From Apostichopus japonicus (Eukaryota; Echinodermata; Holothuroidea; Aspidochirotida; Stichopodidae): a stretch of 64,000 nt of DNA. Position numbers and translations under genes: made by a program. Location: assembly GCF_037975245.1 (NCBI RefSeq), contig NC_092573.1, positions 16,544,265 through 16,608,264 on the forward strand, read 5' to 3'. Below the pieces are notes generated by a model, which was given only the letters and a program-made list of their open reading frames with translations, did no database searches and had not been told where the DNA came from. Position 1 is the stretch's first letter, and the number at the start of each line of letters is the position of its first letter. Positions 1-10,779 of the stretch are shown one piece after another.

Positions 1-911
1 CAAATTGTGCAATAGAGGTATATACTTATCAAAAGTGTTCTAAATGTGACATGGGAACAAATGTACTAGCTTTCAGTGTGGTAGATACTTGTTAGATACT
101 GAGAAGCAGTTTGCCAAGATTTAGTATAATGTGATATTTAGATGAAAGAGAAGATTCATTTATTGAAGTTACATCTTCTGGCTATGATGGGAAGTGGCTC
201 TAAATATGGCACAAACCATTGTCAAAATTTAGGGATCAGTCTGGCGGCAGTAATTTAGACTCAGTTTGGTGTAATGGCATAAGCAATCATCCAACTCTTA
301 CTTGGAAGCATCAGCTAAATCCTTCAAATCTCTCATTCAGGTTGGTTCAGAACGTTAATGTCCAGTAGTAAAGGTAAAAATGTAACAGAAACATTGTTTT
401 GAGATTAAAAGAATGACGTGTACATATTTATGAATTAGTATAGAGGGTTTGTAGTCAGAATGGGGTAATTGCATTTGGCCTTTCAAGTTATGCATAAGGT
501 TTGCATAGAATCCAAGATGCAAGGCAATAGATAGATGACCAATGATCTTGTTTGGTGTGATACCTATTCTTACAGAGGCAGGGCAGAGAATTTTTTTCTT
601 CCAATGTGGGGGAGGGGTTGTCCACTGATTTAGGCTTTGCATCATTCAGTGAAAAATCAGTGGGTTCTGCTTGCAATTCACTTTTGGTCTTGTCATTGCA
701 GTTTCTAGGTTAAGTGCTTAATGGACATACCTTTTTTAAGGTCCCTAAAAAAGTTACTACTCTTGAGAATGTTACATGATAATCCTTCAGTAAAAGAATG
801 GAAACATACTCTTAGTCCGTAACAGCACTAAAAAAATTCAATTTCGGAAAATAATGACAAAGTGAAACTCGGATTGACATTTTTATCTTTGTTTGAATAT
901 TGATATCACAG
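1..911. other. No gene recognised; upstream flank or intron
   Basis: AT-rich sequence upstream of the first recognisable exon. No homology, repeat unit or RNA gene was seen. It may hold intron or earlier exons of the + strand gene whose C-terminal exons follow, but no exon could be supported. Confidence 0.4.
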
Positions 912-1080
912 GAACCACACTGTTGGCCGGGCGGAAGTATATGATCGCAGTTGACAAGGTAGTTGTCAATCATCTTATTGCTGATTTTCAGAGTGCCCTT
1001 GCCTACCTCTTTGCCACATACTATGTTTTAAACATTCAGTATCCTGCAGACAGCTGTGTGACATTGGAGTTCATCCAGAG
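912..1080 (+). CDS. Penultimate exon of an uncharacterised metazoan protein family
   Basis: The exon opens after a cacag acceptor (910-911) and ends at a clean AG|gtaagt donor (1081). It reads TLLAGRKYMIAVDKVVV... then YYVLNIQYPADSC and LEFIQ. The pattern 'F/Y-x-V-F/L-N/D-x-x-Y-P ... F-I/L-Q' is, from memory, the C-terminal signature of a large uncharacterised family in invertebrates and fish, often with a SAM-like N-terminus. The split codon AG|G (Arg) joins in frame to the exon at 2040. A paralogous segment (VYVFDIQYPWQSS, WEFIQKVVYG) lies on - at 5698-5977. Function is unknown; no catalytic motif is visible. Earlier exons would lie upstream, possibly outside the window. Confidence 0.6.
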
Positions 1081-2039
1081 GTAAGTGTTAATGGAATATG
1101 AATGAATATTTGTACAGTAGTGGTTATAGCTGGGATTGGAGTTGTAACTCATGGTAGTGTTTTCCTTGTATAGTGTGTTTTCTACCAACACTTGGGAAAG
1201 ACTTGAACCAGTGTAAAATTCAGTTGAGTAGTTACACAAGTAAGTCATAATTTGTCTGTCTAGAGAGAAGATCATGATCCCAACTTAGAATACCATTGAA
1301 GGTACTGTTACTTGAAATTTGGTCATAGTCTAACTTAACAATTATTTACCTCAGTTTAGATGAACTGCTGCAGTAGGTGTTTAGTGTTAAATAGTAACAG
1401 CATCATTAATTTGAAGATCGTAGAATATTTATGCAGTGACATTATTTGTAGAGCCCTAGTCCCATCAACATTGGGATTAAACTTGCAACAAAATGCACAG
1501 TTGAAAAAGTCGATCCTGATCGTTGCTCCAAGAAGATCAGTGTCCTATTTCCTTTCAACTACAATCCACCTGCATTTTGTCGATTTTGAAGTTGATTCTT
1601 GTGTTTCATCGTCAGACTTTGTTTAAAATTTACTGCCTGTAGAATTGTATAGATGGGACCCAGGCTTTAATCCTTCAAACTGTACATTCCAAATTGATTT
1701 CATGGACAGTCTTCTTGTGGAATTGACTGTTATAAACAACAACTGTTCTCTAAAAAAAAGTTATAAAAGAATTGTGAATAAGGAAATATGCTTGAAAATG
1801 TTTTGACCACAATCATTATGACTTTCATAATTATAAATACAAACTAATATGAAAGCAGTGTGAGAAGCCATTTAATTTATACCTGAAACAGTGAAGTGAA
1901 TAATTAATGTGCAACAAATTTTCAGAAGTATCATGTTTTAAAGACATGGTTTTCTACTGGTCAAGTGTCAAGGTCAATGATGAAAATATTAATTCCCACC
2001 AAAAGTAACAAAAATCAACTCATTTTTTTTTTTTGGCAG

Positions 2040-2151
2040 GTGCTTTGTTGGAATCAACCCACCCACATCAGGAAAAAGTAGGAAATCCTCAGCCATAAAT
2101 CCCAAAGTGTTGTCTCTTTTGGGACATATCAAGGATGAGTCAACAAAGTAA
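2040..2151 (+). CDS. Last exon of the same uncharacterised family gene
   Basis: A strong acceptor (poly-T tract then ggcag, 2037-2039) precedes an open segment that completes the split Arg and reads CFVGINPPTSGK..., then NPKVLSLLGHIKDESTK and TAA at 2149-2151. The phase matches the donor at 1080, giving FIQR|CFVGI, which fits the usual family ending (FLQ-x-C-F/V, later PKVLSLL). The intron is 959 bp. No polyadenylation signal was pinned down. Confidence 0.6.
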
Positions 2152-2986
2152 TAAAAAAATCAAACAGTGTAGTATGGTGATCAGTGGACTTATTTCAAGT
2201 TTAGTTACTACGGGAACCATTTAGAAACGTTTGTTTTTTTGTTTTTATTCAACTCATTTAAAATCAAGTTAAGATGGTTACTTCTGGCTGGAACCTCAAT
2301 GTCGCCTTTAGCCACTCTTAGTGTTTCCTTCATGTATATAGACATTCAGCTTATATGTAAGGAACGTTCAGGTGGATGATGTTTTTATGTACTACGATCA
2401 GTACTGAGTACACAGACATGAAATAATCTGCACACCAATCTCCATATTCTGTGCCTCTAAAGCAGAATGGTTTCAGATGAAATTTTGTTTTAGATAATTA
2501 AAGAGAACTGAAATCTATGCATTTTCATGGGCTTTGCATCACATTTTCTACCTAAGGTGGACTTGAAGCAAGCAGGAGATGAGACTGTAGAGTTTGTTTA
2601 TGGAATTCTATTCATTCATGTTGGCATGTTATTCAGACATATAAAGTATTGATTAATATGAAGTTCTATTACTAACACTATATTGTTACACCTGCCTGCT
2701 AAAAGTTCACTTTTGATAGTAAATGTGACACCTTCTATGACCTTACATTTCAAATTGCCCAAAGAATTGACTGCAAATTTGTGCCCCCTTCTATCCTCTT
2801 CCTAGAGTGCTATTCAATTGAAGAAAAATTTCATCCAGTGGATTTCCTGATCATAGCATGCATTAAGGCAGTAGCCACAAAAGGGAACTTTCTAATAAGT
2901 ATAAATGTTTACAAGGACAATGGGTTCATTTTAATACCAGTGCTCATGCACATTGAACCATTCCTTAAATGGTGAAATGTTTGCCA
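2152..2986. other. No gene recognised
   Basis: 3' flank of the + strand gene. A 64-codon open stretch (2781-2975) matches nothing I recognise and is probably chance. Confidence 0.4.
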
Positions 2987-3199
2987 TTTTTCGTTTTCAG
3001 TGGTGAGTTTATACTATGTGATATTATTTAAACTACTTCATTTAAAAAAAAGTGTGATTACAGTGTGTAGTGCCACAAAACTATACTAACGTTTTTTCGT
3101 TTTCAGTGGTGAGTTTATACTATGTGATATTATTTAAACTACTTCATTTAAAAAAAAGTGTGATTACAGTGTGTAGTGCCACAAAACTATACTAACGTA
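2987..3199 (+). repeat. 106-bp direct tandem duplication
   Basis: The segment beginning tcgttttcagtggtgagttt at 2991 recurs almost exactly at 3097, a 106-bp spacing, and runs through ctatactaacg. Each copy carries ttttcag directly followed by tg and gtgagt, a splice acceptor and donor enclosing only two bases, which is probably coincidence. Confidence 0.85.
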
Positions 3200-4689
3200 T
3201 GCTTGTCTATTACTGTGTGTAGTGTAGGGTCTATAGGAACTGCACTGCCTATGCATTAAGACCAAGTTTTCCTTTCTACATCCCCTACCCCAGTGAAATA
3301 CTCCATCAAATAATTATTAATGTACTTGTGAGAATATCCATTTCTGGATGGAATTTATATTTTAGTCTTGGTATTCATAGACATCTGGTTTGGAATTGAC
3401 AGGGCCTGAAGTTTATATTGGCATGCACCAATTTTTTCAACATTGAAAAAGAGGTTTACTGTTTCAGTTTTGGACTTTAAGTTACTTAGTTCCTTGTTGA
3501 TTTACTAAGTTCTGTGTTTTTAGTTTCGATTTTGACATTTGCATTGCATAAATGATTGCATGTTCATGATATCATGGCTCAGCTTTATATGAAAATGTTT
3601 GAAAGTTGTGTAATAATAATTAGAAAGTTTGAAGCTTATAACGTCAATTAACCCTTAAGCCTACCATGTAATAAGGTTTTGGCTAATGATTGTATTCCAT
3701 TTGAAATGACCACTTTGGGATAGTTTCAGGGTGTTTGTCGTCCCAAACTGGGGTCTTCCACTTCATGGGTTGAAAAATAATGTTTGAAACTGATTTACAG
3801 AAGATGATCATATAGTTGTTCTTGAATAGTTGGTCATAAGCCACATGCCTTGACCAACTCTATGGAGAATTTTTAATACTGTGAGGAGGCTGACATAGTA
3901 TAGTATATGATTATAAATACATTACAAGGATATTATTGTATGAAAAATCTTACTTTAGCTTAATATTCGGTGAAGAGCTTTTTGCAGTATATGCCATTTA
4001 GAAAGTTTATAATTGCAGTCAGTTTGTAAAATTAAGGGTCACATAGTTTGTGGGTTTTTTGGGCAACTTAATTGGCCCTAACCAAAGATAGCAACAAATG
4101 AAGTAGCTTTCAATGTGTTGCTTTTGGTGTAAGGTGATCTTACCACCTCTTGAGAACAGTTGCAAAACCTGTATCTCTTATTGTTCCTATACAGACTTTT
4201 GTAACTGGTTTGTAATTGCCTTGGCCTGAAGTTTGTGATATCAGTCACCAGTCTTTTCTCAAATCTTGAAAAGTAGAATTATTGTTTCAGTGTTGAAGTT
4301 TAAGTTCTCTACTTGTTGTTTTATAATTGAGTTTTTGTGTTTCTAGTATCTACTTAAGAAGCTTTTAGTTTTAGTAAAGTGGTGAAAAGTGATAGGTTAA
4401 AAGCACCTTTGTATGTGCATGTTTTTGGGGAAGACCTCACTCCAAGATGAATGAAGAAGTTGTGTAAATAAAGGGTGAAAATAAACATGAGCATTTCAAC
4501 GTACTTCTACCGTATATTTTTGGCGTATTCCTTAAGTATGTACTTTCTTTTTGTAGAAACCTTGCCGTAAACTAAGACAGATAAAACCCATCAATTTATT
4601 TTAATTGTCAATATCAAATTTTCACACTTATGTTTCTTTTTTATGGAATTGATAAACCATTAATAATTCACATAAAAAAATTGTTAAAG
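3200..4689. other. No gene recognised; AT-rich intergenic
   Basis: Low-GC sequence without a supported exon, repeat array or RNA gene. It lies between the two convergent members of the uncharacterised family. Confidence 0.4.
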
Positions 4690-5300
4690 GACAGATTTGG
4701 TAGACAAACACGTTAAAAGCGTCTGTAAAAAAAACATAAATTTGAATTTTATCAGAAGATTTAAGCAAATTGACTGAACGATTAACATCAAAATCCTGTA
4801 AAAAAGACAGAATTTAGGAGTAAAACCGTCTGTAAAAAACAGACAAAAATTGTAATTTTATCAGACGATTTGGTAAATTAACATCGAAAACTTGTAAGAA
4901 GACAGAATTTAGAAGTAAAACCGTCTGTAAAAAAACAGTCAAAAATTGTAATTTTATCAGACGATTTGGTAAATTAACATCAAAAACTTGTAAAAAGACA
5001 GAATTTAGAAGTAAAACCGTCTGTAAAAAAACAGTCAAAAATTGTAATTTTATCAGACAATTTGGTAAATTAACATCGAAAACTTGTAAAAAGACAGAAT
5101 TTAGAAGTAAAACCGTCTGTAAAAAAACAGACAAAAATTGTAATTTTATCAGACGATTTGGTAAATTAACATCGAAAACTTGTAAAAAGACAGAATTTGG
5201 TAGTAAAACACAATAAAACTGTCTGTAAACAAACAGGAATAAATTGTAATTTTATCAGAAGAATTCAGTTAAATATACATGAGAAAAATGCTAAATAAAA
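4690..5300. repeat. ~96-bp tandem repeat array, about six units
   Basis: The word gtctgtaaa recurs at 4721, 4828, 4923, 5019, 5115 and 5221; the central spacings are 95-96 bp and the outer ones 106-107. Each unit carries ccgtctgtaaaaaaacag, an attttatcag stretch and gacagaatttagaag. The short open frames across it on - are translations of the repeat, not genes. The array runs into a hairpin (5411-5472) with the same CTGTAAA/TTTACAG vocabulary, so the two may belong to one non-autonomous element. Confidence 0.9.
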
Positions 5301-5410
5301 CAGAATTTTTATGTTATTCTATTTAACAGATTATTCTTGTAAAAATTTTAACTGGAAGACTATGTAAAAAGAAAACATTATTTTCCAGTTAATTACTTTT
5401 TACAGAATGT

Positions 5411-5472
5411 CTGTAAAAATAACAGGAAACGATTGGAAACTTTTTTTCCAATCGTTTTCTGTTAATTTACAG
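5411..5472. repeat. Hairpin (inverted repeat, ~27-bp arms)
   Basis: The left arm ctgtaaaaataacagg continues through gaaacgattgga and pairs with tccaatcgttttctg then ttaatttacag, around a short T-rich loop. The core 5421-5463 is near perfect. It could form a cruciform or mark the end of the neighbouring tandem-repeat element. Confidence 0.85.
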
Positions 5473-5697
5473 AAATTTTTTTAACAGTGTACAAAAACAG
5501 TTTTTCGTTATTAAATATATAATTATAAAGAGAAAATCACTGTCGGGGCATAAATGCTGACGGAAAACCTGGTATTACTAAAATGATCAGTCGTGTATCA
5601 CTGTTAGTTGTCGGTCGTAAGTAAAGTGAAAATCCAAAAACAAACAACTACTATATCATCGATCTCCTGCTCTGCCCTTCTATCTGATTATACAGGA

Positions 5698-5977
5698 TTA
5701 TATTGGCATAGATTTTGTTTTCAGGGCAGCCCTCCTTGCAATTACTGCAGGAGATGTTCTGACTTTCACCTTGTCTTCAAGGCCATATACCACCTTTTGT
5801 ATGAATTCCCATGATACAGAACTCTGCCAAGGGTACTGAATGTCAAAAACATAAACTAATTTGAAGCAGACATCTACAGCCTTGATAAAAGAGGGCTGTT
5901 CAAGGCCTCGCCCTTCAGCCACCACAAAAACTTGATGAATAGCCGAGAGATCTCCAGTAACCATTATGAAGGGTTGT
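5698..5977 (-). CDS. Terminal exon, uncharacterised SAM-like family gene (- strand)
   Basis: Read on -, an acceptor (aaaacag) is followed by codons for QPFIMVTGDLSAIHQVFVVAE, AVDVCFKLVYVFDIQYP, WEFIQKVVYGLEDKVK and RTSPAVIARRAALK, then a stop at 5698. The order 'QPfi...G...i.q.fvv...A.d.cFK..yvFd..YP......FiQ..vy' is the conserved C-terminal block of the family also seen at 912-2151 on +. No stop or frameshift occurs inside. It is the 3' end of a gene whose earlier exons are at 9385-9503, 10683-10779 and 12555-12621. At least one connecting exon (the expected stretch after ...DVQP) was not found. Confidence 0.65.
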
Positions 5978-6072
5978 CTGTTTTAAACTTCTTCTAAGTA
6001 TTTTGGCACGTTAGTACCAATGAAATATGATTAAAAATATATACATCAATATTAAAATATATAGCATATATA
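5978..6072. other. Intron, no feature
   Basis: AT-rich intronic sequence of the - strand gene just upstream of its last exon. Confidence 0.3.
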
Positions 6073-6390
6073 TAATAGTTAGTAGGAAAAACAAAAACAA
6101 CATGTAATGCCTTCAAATCCAACAAAATATAATATTTAGTATAGATACAACTACAAACTACACACATTTTGGGACACCCTGGTCCCTCATCAGGTGTAAG
6201 GATTGATTGAAAGCATGCAAGTCTCCCATGAACCTTGAAACTGCCTAAAGAACTTGAACCCGGCTATGAAAATTAGCCAGAATTATGGACCAGGGTGTTC
6301 GAAAATGTGTAGTTTGTATATATACTAAATATTATATTATGTTCGATTTAAAGGCATTGACTGTTGTTTTTGTTTCTTCTACTATTAATT
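6073..6390. mobile_element. Fold-back element with ~105-bp inverted arms
   Basis: The left arm (about 6073-6185, ending gggacaccctggtcc) is the imperfect reverse complement of the right arm (about 6287-6390, beginning ggaccagggtgttcg). Shared inner words are actaaatattatatt and ggcatt...tgttgtttttgttt. The arms enclose a spacer of about 100 bp. This is a MITE or fold-back layout; no target duplication was identified. Confidence 0.75.
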
Positions 6391-6905
6391 TTGTCCAACA
6401 CGCAGAACAATTCATTATGCATATATATATATATACACAGACTTACCGATGCACCAGCATTTGACGTGTGTCACACTCATATCATGCTTCTCACATGCTC
6501 ACACACTACCCACTTTTTTATCACACACAAAACAGCCCCAACTTAACTTGCTTACTCAGGCCAAATTCGAGATCTATAATACACACATCATCACAGCTTT
6601 TCACGGCCAAATTTGCAATATTTTAACGTGAATACAGCCAAATGACACCATAAAATCGCTTCAAATGCGAGCTGAACATAAAGATGTAGGCCTAGCCAGG
6701 GGATACAATTCTTGAAAAAAAAATACCTTCAAGTATTGAAAAATCTAACCACATCTAACCACCCTTAAATACACCTCTTCCCTTTAAACCCCTCCCCCAG
6801 GATGGCGTTCACACACCTAAATGTTATTCAATGTGGAAAAGTCTGTATATATATTTAGCATATTGGGATTGGAAGAACACCAAGCAATATTTGAATATAA
6901 ATTCT
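6391..6905. other. Intron, no gene recognised
   Basis: Holds a short TA run (6420-6434) and otherwise unremarkable intronic sequence. Confidence 0.3.
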
Positions 6906-6910
6906 TATAC

Positions 6911-8233
6911 CAGGGGCGTATCCAGGGGGGGCGCAACAGGCGCGCACCCCCCCTATTGGCCGTCACCAAAAAAAAAAAAGTTTAGCAAAAAAAAAAAAAA
7001 AAATTGATGACGACCTTTATGTGAGATGTCGGTGATCGCTCAACCCCCCCCCCCCCTCCCGTATGCTTTATTTTTTGTTTGCCAAAAAAAGGTTCTGGCG
7101 AAGTTCGGCGGCATAATAGTTTTAGAAACATAGATGGTAATTGTGTTTGTATTATCACTATAAACACTAAATGACATGCCAGCCATACTAAATTGTGCAT
7201 TTTGTGTCCATATTTACTGGAAATGTTGCTTATTATTAAGGTCGAAAAATGGATCACATATGGCCATGGGCGGCGATCCTGGGTGGAGGGGGGATATATC
7301 CCCCCATGAAAATGGGTGGAGGGGATGTAATGCACCATATCCCCCCCCCCCACCAAATGCCAGGGATAAGAATATTTTCATGCCTACATTTATGCATCTT
7401 CGTTAATGTACGGCTCTTTTTTAGCTTCATTTCTCGCCTACCATAAACGCAGTGCGATCTTTTCAAATAAAGCGTCTTTATAAAGCAAAAATAGTTGACT
7501 GTAGGCTTCATTGGCCCTATAACAACAAAATGTATTATTGCGCCCACGGTATTGATATAGTACATATATGCACCCTCATAGTATTCATATAGGCCCTATA
7601 GTAGGCCTACACACGTACATGTTCCCTCGAACAGCTGAGAATCTCATGTAACCAGGGTAATGCTTAATACACGTTTCGCCTGGATGCCCTAGCAATCGGT
7701 ACCTAGGAATGTAACTATGTGTAATTGTGTATTGCATGTGTATAGGCCTATAATAGCCTGCATGAGGCCATTTTCTTCATCGAATAATATAACAGAGCTC
7801 TCGAACATTCTAACGTTGCGCCTGAAACAAGATTGACAGGGGCAATTTTCCCAAAATAACACCCGAAATTAAAAAAAAAAGTATTTTGGATCCTGATTAT
7901 GAGATATTTCGGACATGACATCCCTATTTTAAAGTTGGGTATTTGCCGCTTGGAAACCTCGGGAAGTGCCGTTTCCGGCCATCTAGAGGGTTTGTTAATC
8001 CCATTGTACGCTTCGCGCCAACTCATGGTGGCGCTACGCTTAGATAGTCAACAAGGTCATATCCCCCCCCCCCCACTCGGAAGTACGGATCGCCGCCCAT
8101 GCATATGACACCATTTTGCATTTCAGCCCTTCTTTGAAAGCAAAAATTGTACACCCCTCCCCTTAGACCCATCCCCCCAGGCGATCATTCATGCCTGGCG
8201 CCCCCCTATTGGAATATCCTGGATACGCCACTG
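6911..8233. mobile_element. Non-autonomous DNA transposon, 5-bp TSD (TATAC)
   Basis: The left end CAGGGGCGTATCCAGG (6911) matches the reverse complement of the right end (CAGTGGCGTATCCAGG, ending 8233). Both are followed inward by G/C runs. TATAC occurs immediately outside at 6906-6910 and 8234-8238. A second element of this end type (14639-16833) also has a 5-bp duplication. No transposase is visible. A second transposon (7265-8101) is inserted inside. Superfamily is uncertain; hAT-like ends are suggested by CAG...CTG, but 5 bp is short for hAT. Confidence 0.8.
7265..8101. mobile_element. Nested DNA transposon with catgggcggcgatc ends
   Basis: CATGGGCGGCGATCCTGG at 7265 is mirrored by GGATCGCCGCCCATG ending 8101. 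The flanks CATATGGC (7257-7264) and CATATGAC (8102-8109) look like an 8-bp TSD with one mismatch. A copy of the ~100-bp shared hairpin module lies at 7955-8048. Relatives with similar ends occur at 28266 and 61745. No transposase is visible. Confidence 0.7.
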
Positions 8234-8729
8234 TATACGAGAATATTGTACATGAATATAGAAGGCTCATCATGTTTGGTCAGTTTAGTAGCCACCCATT
8301 GACTTTTACAGCCAGTTGTGGAGCAGTGGCTGCTGACCCATGAGATTCAAATTGTGCAATACAAATGACTACATCACAGCAGATAGATGAAGAGAACTGA
8401 ATTCTTCAAAGGAGTGAGACCAAGGTTATGAAGGCTGCATGCATCAACAATCACTCCAAGTAGCAAATATGTGTAGTCTTGAGTGTATACTATATGCATT
8501 TGTCATATGATGCTACACATCGTCATTGTAGTACAGTATATTACCATAATACACAACTGCATACACAACTTTCTCCAAGCTGCATCCACAAATGTTATGC
8601 GAACCATCAGACTTGTAGTGTTACAGTGACACACTCAACTGTTGAATGTCATAACAAAGACTAGGGCAAATGTCAGTACCTGTAGCAGCATCCTTGGCAA
8701 ACTAAACTAAATAAGGCACTAGCCCATCA

Positions 8730-9320
8730 AGCAGCTTCTGCCTAGGCTCTTAGTTTCTCACCCATGCATGTCCTGTATGAAAAAGATCCCCACATACCAG
8801 ATAGCTAGACTCTACATTGAATGCTAGCTGTCAAAGTATTACTGGCTGCCTCAAATCTACTAATATTATGAACCATGTATACCACCAAGTTGGCATTGCC
8901 CCACCTGACATCCGTAGAGCAGAAGCTAGTAGAGTGGAGAGACATAGACAGATGACAGACCTACTTTGTATATTCATGACGTCACACAAGAGCATCCTTA
9001 TACCTAAATAACACTATGCCTCTGAAAGCGATAGTCGGAAGTCTGTGTGAAGGTGTGGAATGATAAATTGGACATGGACTCTAACTTCAATACCATGATA
9101 CAGGTCTAGAGCACATGTTCCATGGTTAAGCTGAAGGTGAATCGACTGATTGCAAATTAGGGTTCTAAGTTAACAATAAACAAGTGAGGCTACTATGCAA
9201 TAACTTATTGCATTGCCCCATGCTCGAGGAACCAGTCACTGCATCGAACCTTGCCAAGTACACCACCAAGGCACCAATTAGTTAAATGTGTTCAACAGTG
9301 GCAAACTATAATATAGTGGA
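8730..9320 (+). pseudogene. Decayed LINE reverse-transcriptase C-terminal remnant
   Basis: Across shifting + frames the sequence shows ITGCLKSTN, then HQVGIAPPDIRRAEASRVER and HRQMTD, then a weak WNDKLDMDSNFNTMIQ, then a cysteine-poor trace near 9180-9240. The order 'GIAPP-x-IRR-x-x-ASRVER-x-RQ' is the linker after the RT domain in many invertebrate non-LTR elements (family knowledge). Multiple stops and frameshifts show it is dead. It lies in an intron of the - strand gene. Confidence 0.5.
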
Positions 9321-9384
9321 AAGGAATGCAGTAACAAGATAAAGTTATGATATACAAATCACACAATCATATTGAAATTCTTAC

Positions 9385-9503
9385 AGGTTGCACGTCTATG
9401 AAGGACTTCAAGGCTTCATCTATGCTGCATCGTTTCTTGCCCTTTCTTCCAGAAGGCAGAACACAGGGCAACAGAGCGATCGCAATCTTACCCTTCTTCT
9501 CAT
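9385..9503 (-). CDS. Internal exon of the - strand uncharacterised gene
   Basis: On -, acceptor ttcattgtag precedes 119 nt reading (GAT)EKKGKIAIALLPCVLPSG, RKGKKRCSIDEALKSFIDVQP, followed by donor gtaagaat. The first two bases complete a codon left open by the exon at 10683-10779, and the exon ends on a codon boundary. It has no stop, good splice signals and basic RKGKKR in the middle. The phrase LLPCVLPSGRKGKK...F is typical of this family (memory-based). Confidence 0.65.
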
Positions 9504-10682
9504 CTACAATGAAATTAGAAAAAACAAATACAATAACCAATTTCTAGTGCAGATCTGTAGTAGCTTATATCAGCAGGAAGATTTGGCTCAATCACAACTA
9601 AAGTATATAGAATTCACATATGTGCACATATCGATGATATCATAACGTGGAACCTATATTGTGTGGTTAATGTTATATAAATTTTGGAGCGACACGTGGG
9701 ATATACTAGTTGGAATTTGTTGCGTGGGTCACAGAAAGATACATCCCCCTGACGCCATAAAACATTGGCAATGATGTTTTCCTTTTTTTCTTACAATGAT
9801 CAAGAATACAATATAATGTGATTTGAAAACATCGGCAGATGAAGTTTTCATATTTTTCCCGATCCGATATTTTGCCGATATTGCCAAATATCGGCCGAAT
9901 CTTATATCCGATTATCAGTTCGGTTAAGCCCTAATTTTTTTTACTAATTTCTTCTTTGAATAACGCAGAATGTCAAAACCCATAGTTACTTACATTTTAA
10001 TTTCACATCCACTTATCGCCGGTAAGTGGGTAAGCATTAAATGCAAGCATTGGTTTGATCTCTGTTGACCTCAGATGACCTACAGGCTACACCAACATGT
10101 ATCATGTGCTAACCACAAGGAACCGGCATTGATTCAATTTAGCGATCGATGTCACTATGCTGCTTACAAGGTTTTTAGAGTTTGACCTCTGACCTGCACC
10201 AAAAATAATAGGGATCTTGTACTAATTATAGAGATACCTAGTATGAACTTGATACACCAAAGCATGGTCTAGATATCCTGTTTACAATGAGCATCACACA
10301 CACATATGTCATCATGACTGCATAGATTCCTTTAGCCTTCAGCACAGAAGCAAAATCATGGTTATATAGTGCCAACATCTATAAATGTTGTTCATTACTT
10401 GCTTATTAATCATGCTTATTGTTGTTCATTACTTGCTTATTAATCATTACTTGCTTATACATCTTCCTATGAAATTTGACAGCCTTGATTACAGTATGGC
10501 TAATGATTGTTGAATCATATAACCATATAACAGTCTTCAGATGCAAAATTAGATGGTCCCTGCCCTGGCATACATACAAACAATAACACTTTCATAGCTA
10601 TGGGAGATACTTGGTACATGTCTGATTATTCTGCTATATCTTGCATGACATCCTGCAATATGTAAACATGTAGGCTACTAAC
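9504..10682. other. Intron with repeat remnants
   Basis: Holds a tatcggccgat palindromic transposon remnant (9840-9930) and a decayed copy of the dispersed tgacctctgacctgcacc-type repeat (10050-10330) ending in a CA run and catgactgcat. Short direct repeats of ttgttcattacttgcttattaat lie at 10388-10465. No gene was recognised. Confidence 0.45.
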
Positions 10683-10779
10683 CTGAATCCAGACTGTCAG
10701 TATCAATATTAAGGTAACACTGCCACTTTCCTTGTGAATCAGCATATTTCAACACCTCCTTAACAAATGCTGAGTCCAC
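10683..10779 (-). CDS. Internal exon of the - strand uncharacterised gene
   Basis: On -, acceptor tctctttcttag precedes 97 nt reading VDSAFVKEVLKYADSQGKW then QCYLNIDTDSLDS, and donor CAG|gttagt follows. The leftover G joins AT of the exon at 9503, giving a continuous frame. The amphipathic, lysine-rich content and WQCYL motif agree with the region before the conserved LLP block in this family. No disabling change is seen. Confidence 0.65.

Noticed and set aside
4814-5134. 106-codon - frame with repeating FLQTVLLLNSVFLQVF
   Set aside because: It is the 96-bp (32-codon) tandem repeat read in one frame; no gene context.
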